From: Deltaproteobacteria bacterium
GTDB taxonomy: Bacteria > Desulfobacterota > Desulfobacteria > Desulfobacterales > SURF-15
Reading direction: 5' to 3'
Assembly (NCBI GenBank): GCA_024644775.1
Contig: JAHEHB010000070.1
Coordinates: 1 to 16,455, forward strand
Length of the DNA: 16,455 nt
A program made the position numbers and the translations under genes. The notes under the pieces are model-generated. The model was given only the letters and a program-made list of their open reading frames with translations, was not told the origin of the DNA and searched no databases. The stretch's first letter is position 1; each line of letters begins with the position of its first letter. This document shows, one piece after another, positions 1 through 8,032 of the stretch.

Positions 1-197
1 CGCTATCAGCAATCCCTGTCAAGCACCATTTCCGTTTGCAGCAACGAGCTGTTTTTCCTATCCAGTCGGAGAAAATTGACAAGGCGACGAAAAGGGTGAA
101 ACCTCTTCAATCATTTCAAGCTCGGTCTGTTGAAATTCCTGTCCAGTTTATAGACCACTATGGCACCAAACTGTTTTGTATTTTTTTATACTGGTAG

Positions 198-241
198 CCC
201 TTATGCGGAGAGGGAAACACCTTTCCCACGGAGTGTAAGGG
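198..241. repeat. Nested inverted repeat / hairpin
   Basis: The outer arms CCCTTA (198-203) and TAAGGG (236-241) enclose an inner perfect stem GGGAAA (212-217) and TTTCCC (222-227) with the loop CACC. It has no T-run, so it is not an ordinary terminator. Function unknown. Confidence 0.4.
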
Positions 242-356
242 AACACACGGCAAGGGTCTTTGAGAATGGTAATGATGGATGGGGTTTCAGGAATGAACGG
301 CTCAGGTGCGGAGACTTCTTGCCCGGGCCGCCTCTTTGGTCAAATAAACTCACAGG

Positions 357-374
357 TCTCGAATCGATTCGAGA
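357..374. repeat. 18-bp perfect palindrome
   Basis: TCTCGAATCGATTCGAGA is its own reverse complement over 18 bases with no spacer, which fits a dimeric protein binding site or a recombination site better than an RNA hairpin. No gene starts next to it, so no regulated target can be named. Confidence 0.45.
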
Positions 375-817
375 TTATTTATACGGGCTATAATCGTTGG
401 GGGGATGGGTCTTTTCCTGAAGGTGTATGGTTGGCGTTCAACCACATAGTCGTTTTTTCAACGAATTAACCATGGTAAATACCCTATATTAGTCGTTTTT
501 CCGTATCGTTTTTATGAGGTATTATCTTTGAACTCTCTGATAACGCCCTCGTCGTGGCACCCTGCCATTACTGGTTACGGCACTTTTCACTATAACTTCC
601 CGGGCGCCTCATAGGGACCTCGCCGCACACACATATCACCAAGGATTTGTTGATGCACAATGGAGGCAAAAAATATGAGCCACATTTTCCACTGGAAGCA
701 GAGGCAGACTACATCGGTTCAAGAGATCCCCACTTGAGAGATAGGAAACATTTCCATGGCATTCAGATCGTTGATTTTGGTTCGGGGCAAGCCTAAAATC
801 CACTTTCGGAAGAAAAA

Positions 818-873
818 AGGCAGGGGGTGACCCCGCCGACGTCCTAATGGACTATGGCGGTCAGGCCCTGCCT
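818..873. repeat. Long interrupted hairpin downstream of the Rhs gene
   Basis: The outer 8-bp stem AGGCAGGG (818-825) pairs with CCCTGCCT (866-873). Inside are TGAC (828-831) with GTCA (860-863), CGCC (834-837) with GGCG (856-859), and GTCC-TAAT-GGAC at the tip (841-852). The element lies about 100 bases past the Rhs stop codon (minus strand). On neither strand is it followed by a strong T-run, so a classical terminator is only one option; a folded recombination site or a small RNA would look similar. Confidence 0.5.
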
Positions 874-973
874 GGAATGGAGATTTAAAAGATAACTTTT
901 CGGCGGAATAAGCTGCAATTGAAATTACGCGAGGTCAGGAGCCCTGAATTTAATCAACACGGTGTCTCATTTT

Positions 974-3124
974 CTACCGAAATGGATTCACCTTCAAACA
1001 AACCGCGTAATTTTCTCGACACTCAGTTTGGCAATCAGCGATTATCCATTGCATGACTCCCCCCGTGACTATCGACCCAGACGCCCCTCCTATTGCGGTA
1101 CCATATCCAGGAAACACACTTCCAAGCATCGCACCGATAATAGTGACCTCGGCTGTCAAAAGGCTACCTATACAAGCTAAATCGGCACAACCTTCCATGC
1201 ATCTATCATACGTAGTTAGGCACATCTTATCCCAACGTCTCGATTCCTCCGCTCTTGTTAACCCAAGTCCTAAGGGATCAGTGCTTGAAATTACCCCATT
1301 CCGTACATAGCGATATAAATTCACATCCCCACCATCAAACCCAATAGGATCTTCCTGCAAAAACCTTCCTGTCTTAGCGTCATAGTATCTGGCACGGTAG
1401 TAATATAAGCCGCTTTCTTCATCGTATTCGCGGGCGGTGTAGGTGTAGGGATTGGGAATGGTGCCGGTTTGCCTTACAATGTTACCAAAGGAGTCATATT
1501 CGTAGGTTTGGACAACATTGCCGCTTAAGTCAGTCAGAGCGACAATGCTGCCTAAGCCGTCAGCGTGGTAGAAAAAGGCGCTTTCCAGAGTGCCGTCATT
1601 ATCCATATCCCTTTCCATAATAAGGGGTTCGTCAATCCCTGGGCGATGGGTGTAGCGGGCGATTAAGTTATCATTCTCGTCGTATTCAAGCAGGATGTCT
1701 TCCTGGTCATAGAAATAGCGGGTTTTTACGCCATTGACATTTTTCTCAAATCTTCGACCTTTGCCATCGTACCGGTATTCAACAAAGGAGCCGTCTGGAA
1801 AGTCAATGTGGATCAGGGTGTTTTCGGCGTCATAGGCATAAGTGGTTTCCTCGGTCGTTCCTTTGTCAGTTTTCTTAATCAGATTGCCTTCGTTGTCGTA
1901 TTCATAGGTAAAGAAAGCGTCTTCAAGCAGGCGGTTGGCTTCATTGTAATCATTCTCAAAACCGGGAGCGACATGCGATGTTTTTCTGTTTCCCACCGGG
2001 TCATAGTCATAGGCTTCGGCCGGGTTGTAGCTTTGCGGGTGGGTGGCGGTTTTGAGCTGGTAGGTCTTGTCAAAACCGTAGGTGTGAATGCCGTAGATAT
2101 CGGTCATGCTGACGCGGTTGCCGACCTTGTCATACTGGTAGGTGAAGCTGGCGATTACAGTGCTGTCTTTTTGGTGAACAAGGCTTACCAGGCGACCGGC
2201 CGCGTCGTAATCATAGGTTGTTACCACGCCGTTCGGGAAACTCATTATTTTTCTTCGGCCCACCGCATCATATTCATCAAAGATAATAGTATGGCCGGCC
2301 GGGTTGGTAATCGATGTGAACTGATTGAGTTCATTGTAATTATAAAGGGTGATGCCAGTAGGATCGATCATGCTGGTCCGGTTTTCGTTAGAGTCATAGC
2401 TATAGATCGGGTCAGCGACACATATATTTTTGTCTTCAGTATCTGAGGCAAGAGAGGCCAGGAGAAGGCTGTCTGTGCTTGTGTCTTTAGTTTCTGGTTG
2501 CGGAAGGTCTTCAGGGTCATTGGCATTAATAACCGAGGCCGGAAGAGTTGTTTGTAAATCTGGTTTTTGTGCGGGAGGATTCAGAGCCTCAGTATTCGTG
2601 CGGGTGAAGGGTTCGTTGGTTGTTGCGATTTTGGTTTCTTCTATTCCAATTAAATCTTCCACTGGTGGTGTTAGAAGGGCTGTTGCCAAGATTGCTTCAT
2701 TTTGAATATTTTTTTCATTAATGAGCTCGGAATTGCTCTTGTTTGCCATAGCAACAACTGGATTTTCCGGCTCGTGAGAGTATAGTGCTGGTTCCAGCAC
2801 CTTTTCATTTGAAACAGGAGCAAAGGATGCATCAGCCAACTTAAGAAGAGTTTCCAGGTGGCCATATTCATTGCCAGCGGCCAAGAAATGATCGGTTTGT
2901 TTGTTAAGAGGTTCGCCAGAAGACAGGCCTAAGAGGTTTTCCGGGCAGGCAAGCGCGTCAGGGAGCTTGATATTATTGGAGCAGAGAACCGCGTCGGTTA
3001 CATCCAAGACACCATTTACGAACATGTCGTCAGCGGTTATGACCGTCGCCTTATTTCTTACAGTCAGATTATCAAAGGTATAGACCCCGATGTAGGTATC
3101 GCCTACCGCTGCCAAATCAGTCAT
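974..3124 (-). CDS. Rhs/YD-repeat protein with Cys-rich C-terminal tip, 5'-truncated
   Basis: Residues are counted from the ATG at 3124. Residues 1-45 are part of a beta-repeat module, 46-235 are a low-complexity linker, about 236-560 are tyrosine-aspartate (YD) repeats, and 561-620 are the conserved Rhs core (RARYYDAKTGRFLQEDPIGF, then NLYRY, ending DPLGL). Residues 621-716 are the variable tip: a glycine-rich hydrophobic hairpin (about 652-696) flanked by cysteines at 635, 642, 646, 651 and 698, 702, 709. In this family the core shell encloses a variable C-terminal effector used in contact-dependent competition. The same frame stays open upstream to 3316, and the extra residues match the beta-repeat style, but there is no ATG and no clear ribosome site before 3124. 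The true N-terminus, including any signal peptide, is missing. Probably a truncated gene; no immunity gene is visible downstream. Confidence 0.85.
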   Translation of the reverse strand: MTDLAAVGDTYIGVYTFDNLTVRNKATVITADDMFVNGVLDVTDAVLCSNNIKLPDALACPENLLGLSSGEPLNKQTDHFLAAGNEYGHLETLLKLADASFAPVSNEKVLEPALYSHEPENPVVAMANKSNSELINEKNIQNEAILATALLTPPVEDLIGIEETKIATTNEPFTRTNTEALNPPAQKPDLQTTLPASVINANDPEDLPQPETKDTSTDSLLLASLASDTEDKNICVADPIYSYDSNENRTSMIDPTGITLYNYNELNQFTSITNPAGHTIIFDEYDAVGRRKIMSFPNGVVTTYDYDAAGRLVSLVHQKDSTVIASFTYQYDKVGNRVSMTDIYGIHTYGFDKTYQLKTATHPQSYNPAEAYDYDPVGNRKTSHVAPGFENDYNEANRLLEDAFFTYEYDNEGNLIKKTDKGTTEETTYAYDAENTLIHIDFPDGSFVEYRYDGKGRRFEKNVNGVKTRYFYDQEDILLEYDENDNLIARYTHRPGIDEPLIMERDMDNDGTLESAFFYHADGLGSIVALTDLSGNVVQTYEYDSFGNIVRQTGTIPNPYTYTAREYDEESGLYYYRARYYDAKTGRFLQEDPIGFDGGDVNLYRYVRNGVISSTDPLGLGLTRAEESRRWDKMCLTTYDRCMEGCADLACIGSLLTAEVTIIGAMLGSVFPGYGTAIGGASGSIVTGGVMQWIIADCQTECRENYAVCLKVNPFR

Positions 3125-3212
3125 CGCCCCGTCTGCCGGATCAATGGTAATGGTAGTGGCTGTGTTGGCAACGATGGTAAAAGTTTTGTTCTGGTTAATG
3201 TTGGGGTTTAGC

Positions 3213-3485
3213 TCAAGGCCGACCAGGCCCTTGATCCCTTTGGCAGGATCCGGAATCGGGAAAGAGGCGTTTGTATCCGCTAGGGTTGCAGCTGCTCCAG
3301 GAAAGTCTACGCTCTTCTAAAAGATAAAACAGATAGTTGTGAACATCCTCTTGGGTGAGCTGATCGGGCGGTTTCATAAAATAGCCGGCCATACCGGCAA
3401 CAGCGGTGACATAAGCTCGCTGAGTATTTTCAGAATAACGTCTGCCCTTCAAATCTTTAATCATTTTTTCTCGCAATTTTGTCAT
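3213..3485 (-). pseudogene. Tyrosine recombinase fragment (N-terminal SAM-like domain only)
   Basis: The first 63 or so codons (3295-3485) read as the N-terminal core-binding domain of a phage-type integrase: a start MTKLREKMIKDLKGRRYSEN followed by TQRAYVTAVAGMAGYF and an ending near LSWSSCN. After the asparagine the frame runs into unrelated sequence that in another frame is the Rhs beta-repeat leader. The whole catalytic domain (R...HxxR...Y) is absent, so it cannot recombine DNA. A good ribosome site AAGGAGG lies 6-8 bases before the ATG. From memory, integrases of this type sit beside IS91-family transposases; no transposase remains here. The fragment's promoter could still drive the Rhs remnant. 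Confidence 0.75.
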
Positions 3486-3514
3486 AACTTGCCTCCTTGA
3501 GTTAAATTTATTTC

Positions 3515-3530
3515 CGGTTACACATAACCG
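3515..3530. repeat. Inverted repeat upstream of the integrase fragment
   Basis: CGGTTA-CACA-TAACCG is a perfect 6-bp stem with a 4-base loop, 30 bases before the integrase ATG. It may be an operator or part of the mobile element end. Confidence 0.35.
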
Positions 3531-3665
3531 ATGAAGGTAAGTTATCTGATCAAGGATAAAATGGAAATTTAATGATGCGGATGATAGGAAAAATGTGAAT
3601 AGAAAATGAAGTGGATATGTACAACTGTCGCGAAGCGGCTTAGTTCAATCTGTATTTATGTCAAC

Positions 3666-4667
3666 TCAAAATATCTTCGAACTCTCTTCGGTTCGAAGAT
3701 AAGGACATTTTTCTCCAATTTGCTGCTCAAGTTCTAGGTCTAGTTTAGCTTTATAAAGCGTTTTTGTTGTACATAGTTGGTCAATAGTAAAATTTTTCAA
3801 TTTCAGGAGTCTGGCTCCCTGGAGATTGGCTCCCTGGAGGTTGGCTTCGGAGAGGTTGGCTAACTGGAGTCCGGCTTTGCGGAGGTTGGCGTTGTAGAGG
3901 TTGGCCCCCTGGAGGTTGGCTTTCTGGAGGTTAGCCATCCACAGGTCAGCAAGTTCAAGATTACTAAATTTAAGATTCGCTGAACTCAGATCCGTAATTT
4001 GTAATTTTGCTTCAAGAAGTTTCGCACGCTCCAAGTTCAAAGTTCGTTTATAGATAGGGGAACCTACTCCTATCCAAAGTAATGGAATACCTACCAACAA
4101 GACGATACTGATACTGACAAAAATAAATCGACGGACCTTCAATCTTCGCTTTAAATAAAGTGATAAAACTCCAGCTGTAACCACAATCGTTGCAAGATGC
4201 ATCGGCCTGGACAAAACAGTAACCGATGATTTCCAACTAAATCCTGCCATCACAATAGACGGAGCGGTATAGAAAATCAGAAATCCTAAGAATCGCGAAA
4301 ACCAATCCTGGAAGTTAAAGAGAAATGGTTGCTTATCGTACTCGTCAAGTCCAGTTATCCGTTCTATCTTGCCCAAAAATATGTGTAGATAGGTTGTAAT
4401 CACAACGAGGCCTATGGGTCCGACTAGCAAGAATGCATTGAGGTTCACAGATACGTTTATTACGGGAAGCTGGACACCACTGCTCAAGAGCACAAGCGGA
4501 ATATCTGGCTGCACAATGATAAGACCGCATGAAGTGCCATAGGCAAGCATCATAAACATCGTGCGTCGGGTCGTGATAGAGAGCTCCTTATGCATCTCGC
4601 GTAGTTTGTCCAGAGAACTTTCGACCTTCACAGGTGCAGTCGCTCCAGCTCTACTTTTGATACCCAT
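3666..4667 (-). CDS. Membrane protein with C-terminal pentapeptide repeats
   Basis: 333 residues. The N-terminal 35 residues are soluble and basic. Hydrophobic segments follow at about 36-53, 74-98, 125-143, 156-172 and 180-201. From about 208 to 287 there is a run of A(N/D)LxX pentapeptide repeats ([30 protein letters not shown]), which fold into a right-handed square beta-helix. The tail ([19 protein letters not shown]) is typical of the end of such solenoids. A weak ribosome site AAAGG precedes the ATG by about 8 bases. The gene stands alone, with gene-poor DNA on both sides. Pentapeptide solenoids are protein-binding scaffolds; the role of this membrane-anchored form is unknown. On the plus strand the repeats show up as repeated GGAGGTTGGC units. 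Confidence 0.8.
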   Translation of the reverse strand: MGIKSRAGATAPVKVESSLDKLREMHKELSITTRRTMFMMLAYGTSCGLIIVQPDIPLVLLSSGVQLPVINVSVNLNAFLLVGPIGLVVITTYLHIFLGKIERITGLDEYDKQPFLFNFQDWFSRFLGFLIFYTAPSIVMAGFSWKSSVTVLSRPMHLATIVVTAGVLSLYLKRRLKVRRFIFVSISIVLLVGIPLLWIGVGSPIYKRTLNLERAKLLEAKLQITDLSSANLKFSNLELADLWMANLQKANLQGANLYNANLRKAGLQLANLSEANLQGANLQGARLLKLKNFTIDQLCTTKTLYKAKLDLELEQQIGEKCPYLRTEESSKIF

Positions 4668-5235
4668 GATGAATACCTTTGAAAGGTTTAAATTGTGTTC
4701 CCCTGAATGTATGATAACGTGTATTTATGTAAATTATTTTTTTCCCAGGATAAAAACCAATAGTATCCGTGCACTGTTTTGGCAGTACACCGTGCGCCTG
4801 GCAAGCCATAAAAATAAAGGATTCACAAGTTCATGTTATTTTTTGTGCCCGCCAAATATTCACTTTGACTGGCTGCGGCCGTCTTCAAATTATCTACTGA
4901 TACGATATTGTGTCGTTCAAAAACAGCACAAATTGCGAGGCGATGCTTACCCAACAGGGCAAAATGAGCAATCTTTAATCTCTGGTGGATTTCTCAAAAA
5001 AATATCAAGTTCTGGATTTTAGGCTTCTCATTCCGAAAAAACAAACAACACGGGAGAATCTATACTCAATAGTTGATTTGAAAATCAATAATTTCCAGAG
5101 ATGCGCCTATTTAAGCTGCCAATACGATATTTGTACCAACAATGTTTTAAAATCAAGTTCCAGAGACCGCCAGGTGTCAGATGCCGTCCGAGCTATGTTG
5201 AGTAAATTGTCGCATCACAATTTGGTTATCGTATA
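4668..5235. other. Gene-poor intergenic stretch
   Basis: Two plus-strand frames are open (4561-5022 and 4985-5275), but their translations have no recognisable motif and the first overlaps the start of the pentapeptide gene on the other strand. I regard neither as a gene. No tRNA, terminator or promoter stands out. Confidence 0.4.
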
Positions 5236-5451
5236 TTACAGATATCGGTTTCTCATCGATTCTGACCAATCTTGAAAGCCATTCGGAATTGCCTCGGATG
5301 TTGCAAAATCGATCAGTTTTTCAGAATCTGTGTGATTAAACCGTCCTATCGGTGCGATTTGATCCCACGCCTCATAGATGTCATTTCCAAGGCACCTTAA
5401 GGCTGGTGAGGTGACCGTATCGCGTAAATCTTTATTGGCAGCGGGACTCAC
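5236..5451 (-). CDS. Small hypothetical ORF, possible remnant
   Basis: From a GTG at 5451 this encodes 71 residues. The frame stays open a further 21 codons upstream without an ATG, as far as a TGA at 5515-5517. The composition looks protein-like (for example NDIYEAWDQIAPIGRFNHTD) but I do not recognise the family. It follows the end of another small open frame (5457-5645) on the same strand, with the stop of that frame only 6 bases before this GTG. The two may be halves of one gene separated by a frameshift, or two short coupled genes. No ribosome site is clear. Confidence 0.3.
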   Translation of the reverse strand: MSPAANKDLRDTVTSPALRCLGNDIYEAWDQIAPIGRFNHTDSEKLIDFATSEAIPNGFQDWSESMRNRYL

Positions 5452-5456
5452 ATGAT

Positions 5457-5645
5457 CTATTTCCCTAATATTTGAGGAGAAAGTTTCCGAGCATTCTTCA
5501 TCTTTCCAGGACCATCAAATGAGGCAATTATATCTTCTTCACCGGTATCCAGATTTAATATTACAGTTTCATATCTTCCATCGAGCCTGCGGACAGCGCG
5601 TGCTGAAATAGATAATCCCACAATCTTAAGATGACAGCGCCGGTT
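5457..5645 (-). pseudogene. Small open frame without a proper start, possible gene remnant
   Basis: This frame lies between a TAA at 5646-5648 and a TAG at 5457-5459 and reads ...ISARAVRRLDGRYETVILN..., then LDTGEEDIIASFDGPGKMKN, ending ARKLSPQILGK. The text is strongly protein-like, with alternating strands and acidic turns. The only ATG in frame is near the C-terminal end (5499-5501), so a functional start would have to be the GTG at 5619-5621. Not recognised. Together with the 5236-5451 frame it may be a decayed gene. Confidence 0.25.
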
Positions 5646-5823
5646 TTAGAACGCGTATGGATGAAGCGATTTCCACAGAATCGACCGTCATGGACGCTAT
5701 TGCTTCAATGGACTGAGAGCGTAGAGCGAGATAGAGTGAGATTGAGAAAATCAGAGGATTTGAGGGAAAGAGCCAGAGAAGGTTAGATGGAAAAATGAAA
5801 GACAATCATGAGTGCGCGTAGAT

Positions 5824-6720
5824 TTACGCACCTTTTAGAGCGCCAGTTTCGGCCGTAACAGGAAATAGTTCCTGAAGGGTGGAAATGAATTCTTCAAGCT
5901 GGAATTCGGGTCGATAATAAGGGCTTTCCCTCAATCTCACCATCCCCAAACGATCAAGGGATGAAAAATGTTCCGAGACAATCCGACCCGCATCCAAAAC
6001 ATAAGGCTGGTTCCCATATTGATCTTTCAGTACATTAGCGTGTCGCCACTCCTCTTCAATTGTCGTCGCTATTACCGCATATAAATCCAGGGCATGGTAG
6101 CGGCCGAAATCTTTATTGGCATCATCGATCCTATCTCGGAATGCGAAGAGCTTCATCATCGAAAACGTATATGGATGCGGCACCAAAACATCAGCCTGCC
6201 AGGAGTCGCCTGAACCGAGTTTTCCGGCCAATTGCACAGACAAAAGGCTTTCCTCTAACGAAGGCGCTTCATCCACAGGATGCGCATGAATACCAACGGA
6301 AGGTTTGGGGCGTGCACGACGAGCATCAACCTTTACTTTTGTATCCTTAAAACAGGTTCGTGGACCAGTAAGGATGTCTATCTTGACGCTCCCGGCCTCA
6401 CTGCCTTCCGGACCGGATTTTACAAACTGGTATTTTTCAGCGCCTGGGACGACTTTATAGCCTAATCCGGAAATGGCTGCTGCCAGGGGGCTTAACTCTG
6501 CTGGATTAATGAGCAGCGCCGGTCGGAGAAATAAGTCAAGATCGTTTGTGGAACGCGGCTCCGGCCACTCGCGCAAAAGCGTACGTGCACCCTGCTGCTG
6601 TACGTGATTGATCTCTAGATCCAGACCGAAGCCCCCGCCAAGGATGGGTTTGATGTCTGTACCCTTTATCTCGTGGAGCAGATCCAGCAGCGATGTTTGG
6701 AGGTAGGTTACGGTAATCAT
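5824..6720 (-). CDS. AbiEii-like nucleotidyltransferase, putative type IV toxin
   Basis: 298 residues. It has the signature of a minimal nucleotidyltransferase of the AbiEii/AbiGii type: GGGFGLDL at 28-35, then RSTNDLDLF at 56-64 with the metal-binding pair D60 and D62, and a third acidic position in VKIDIL (D115). A later helix FSMMKLFAFRDR (about 186-197) with K190, followed by KDFGRYHALDLY, resembles the conserved lysine and aspartate motifs of this toxin family. In the family the enzyme transfers nucleotides, in studied members to tRNA, and stops growth; the substrate here is unknown. The ATG directly abuts the TAA of the upstream gene (stop 6721-6723, start 6718-6720), so translation is probably coupled. 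A small hairpin spans the stop codon (about 5812-5828). Confidence 0.75.
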   Translation of the reverse strand: MITVTYLQTSLLDLLHEIKGTDIKPILGGGFGLDLEINHVQQQGARTLLREWPEPRSTNDLDLFLRPALLINPAELSPLAAAISGLGYKVVPGAEKYQFVKSGPEGSEAGSVKIDILTGPRTCFKDTKVKVDARRARPKPSVGIHAHPVDEAPSLEESLLSVQLAGKLGSGDSWQADVLVPHPYTFSMMKLFAFRDRIDDANKDFGRYHALDLYAVIATTIEEEWRHANVLKDQYGNQPYVLDAGRIVSEHFSSLDRLGMVRLRESPYYRPEFQLEEFISTLQELFPVTAETGALKGA

Positions 6721-7815
6721 TTATATATAGGCCGTCTGAAGATTGTTCATGATATATGATTTTACTTGCTCGGCGGTCTCTCGGTCGCGCTTGTCACCGG
6801 TCATCAATTCCACATATACCTGCACAGGAGATGCCCACGAGAAGTTTTCCCCATCCTTCCGGCAATCAAAGTAAACAGTTTCATCCTCTGTCTCTAAGAG
6901 CTCCAGATTTGGGAAGCGATCCGACCGGTCTCCGGACAATCTTTTCAGCAGCATTTCCATGCGCGGGGAATAAACGGATAAAAGATCCCCCCGCTGCATC
7001 ACGGCATACCGGCCGACAGATGACGTTCCAGCAGCCACAAGGGGCAAACCCAACTCTTGTGATTCTTTCCTCAGCAACTCAAGGATCGTCTCCATCTCCT
7101 CTTTCACCTTGAGAAGAATCCTTTCTCTGATTTTGGGGGGGGAATAGTTCTCGCTCAATTTTTGCAGAAGCTTTTCCGCTTGTAGAAGGCGAATGGTATC
7201 TTCACGCACGATGATCAGATCATCTTCAAGTGTCTTCAATGCCTTCGAAACCGTGGAAAGGCTTATCGCCTTCTTATCCCAAAGATTCACCAATAGATTC
7301 CTTCGGTTGATCTCCGCACAAACGTCTCGAACGGTTTTATATCCTGAAAATACGAAAAAGGTCCGCCCCACCATGGAACTGTTTTTCCGATAAATATTTT
7401 TGATCGAGGCAGAGGATTTGAAGCGGTTTTCCTGACCGCTGCGGAATACGGCAAACACATTGGGCACAATCACCACACCATTTCCGCACAAATCGATGCC
7501 GCTGATTCCTTCTCTCTCCAGTTCCTGCAATTGCTGTTCACTGAGGAAAGGGACAAAAAGCAAAGGCCGGTAACCCTCGGAAAGCGTCGATGTTTTCAGC
7601 AGGTTGAGCCCATCTTGAAAAGCTTTGGGCGTGGAAAGGGCTTTGCACTCGACCATAAATTTTGTTATCATCCGGTCCCACGATGCCTCAACCAGTGCAT
7701 CGAAACGGCGGTTTCCTGTTGACTCCGACCCGCTCTCCAATAGGTGAAAAGAGAGCGGGGGCAGCGAAACCTCTCCCTTTCGAAGCTGTTCGATCATCTC
7801 TGTTTCAGTTGGCAT
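6721..7815 (-). CDS. AbiEi-like antitoxin/regulator with N-terminal nuclease-like fold
   Basis: The frame is open from 7992, but the ATG at 7815 (giving 364 residues) is the better start: the 59 residues upstream are unlike the rest and overlap the promoter and operator-like DNA. Residues about 30-100 read like a PD-(D/E)xK fold, with D39 (FDALV) and E56-x-K58 (FMVECKAL). GISGIDLCGNGVV (103-115) and IYRKNSSMVGRTF precede a winged-helix region (about 150-205, TVRDVCAEINRRN...SLSTVSKALKTLE). The C-terminal domain ends SWASPVQVYVELMTGDKRDR (326-345) and TAEQVKSYIM, the pattern seen in AbiEi-family antitoxins. Family members repress their own operon and neutralise the AbiEii partner encoded next to them, which fits the gene order here. 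Whether the nuclease-like part is catalytic or only structural cannot be read from sequence. Confidence 0.72.
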   Translation of the reverse strand: MPTETEMIEQLRKGEVSLPPLSFHLLESGSESTGNRRFDALVEASWDRMITKFMVECKALSTPKAFQDGLNLLKTSTLSEGYRPLLFVPFLSEQQLQELEREGISGIDLCGNGVVIVPNVFAVFRSGQENRFKSSASIKNIYRKNSSMVGRTFFVFSGYKTVRDVCAEINRRNLLVNLWDKKAISLSTVSKALKTLEDDLIIVREDTIRLLQAEKLLQKLSENYSPPKIRERILLKVKEEMETILELLRKESQELGLPLVAAGTSSVGRYAVMQRGDLLSVYSPRMEMLLKRLSGDRSDRFPNLELLETEDETVYFDCRKDGENFSWASPVQVYVELMTGDKRDRETAEQVKSYIMNNLQTAYI

Positions 7816-7869
7816 TTTCCTGATTATCTCTATTTTCTTGTTTAAGAAAATAGCGTTTTTTAGGAAAAT
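7812..7869. promoter_or_regulatory. Symmetrical operator-like array at the toxin-antitoxin start
   Basis: Four copies of an 8-9 base half-site lie as two nested inverted repeats. The inner pair is TATTTTCTT (7831-7839) and AAGAAAATA (7844-7852), perfect over 9 bases around GTTT. The outer pair is ATTTTCCT (7814-7821) and AGGAAAAT (7862-7869), perfect over 8 bases. The innermost left element overlaps the ATG at 7813-7815, so a bound repressor would block both RNA polymerase and translation start. Autoregulation through inverted repeats is known for AbiEi antitoxins; its use here is inference. On the minus strand, weak promoter candidates (TTGCAG-17-CATATT or TTGCAT-17-TATTTT) fall within or just upstream of the array. 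Confidence 0.6.
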
Positions 7870-7990
7870 ATGCAAGCTTTTGATTTTATCTGCAAATACA
7901 ATAAGGTCGCACAGTTGAAAAAGAGCAGGTCGATATGAAAATCGTCGAAATCTATGGGAATTAAGGAACTGTAATGCTTCCCTTAAGAAC

Positions 7991-8021
7991 AAAAAAGGGG
8001 TTAGAATTCTTTCTAAACCCC
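7991..8021 (-). terminator. Intrinsic terminator after the tRNA-Met 3' half
   Basis: On the minus strand GGGGTTTAGAA pairs with TTCTAACCCC (one bulged T) and is followed by TTTTTT. It sits 12 bases beyond the CCA end of the tRNA fragment, the place a tRNA terminator is expected. Confidence 0.75.
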
Positions 8022-8032
8022 TAATATTATTA

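Larger units (their letters stand above)
1..973. other. Gene-poor stretch with several inverted repeats
   Basis: I see no convincing gene here. One plus-strand frame is open from base 3 to a TAG at 195-197 (about 64 codons, entering from outside the window), which could be the 3' end of a truncated gene, but the translation has no motif I recognise. The rest holds inverted repeats: a nested hairpin at 198-241, an 18-bp perfect palindrome at 357-374, a short direct repeat TAGTCGTTTTT at 448-458 and 490-500, and a long hairpin at 818-873. This density of structure without coding sequence suggests a decayed mobile element or structured RNA; that is inference. Confidence 0.4.

Noticed and set aside
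1808..2446. 212-codon plus-strand frame opposite the Rhs gene
   Set aside because: It mirrors the YD-repeat codons on the other strand; hydrophobic but without a ribosome site or domain.
3835..3960. Regularly spaced GGAGGTTGGC units that could suggest a repeat array
   Set aside because: They are the codons of the pentapeptide repeats (ANL) on the opposite strand, with no spacers as in CRISPR.
4940..4965. ACCCAAC resembling an integron attC core
   Set aside because: No matching GTTRRRY partner at a suitable distance and no integron integrase in the window.
4561..5022. 153-codon plus-strand frame
   Set aside because: It overlaps the pentapeptide gene's start on the other strand and has no recognisable motif; the composition is not convincing.
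7816..7992. 59-residue N-terminal extension of the AbiEi-like protein
   Set aside because: It covers the promoter and operator-like DNA and is unlike the family; the internal ATG at 7815 is preferred.
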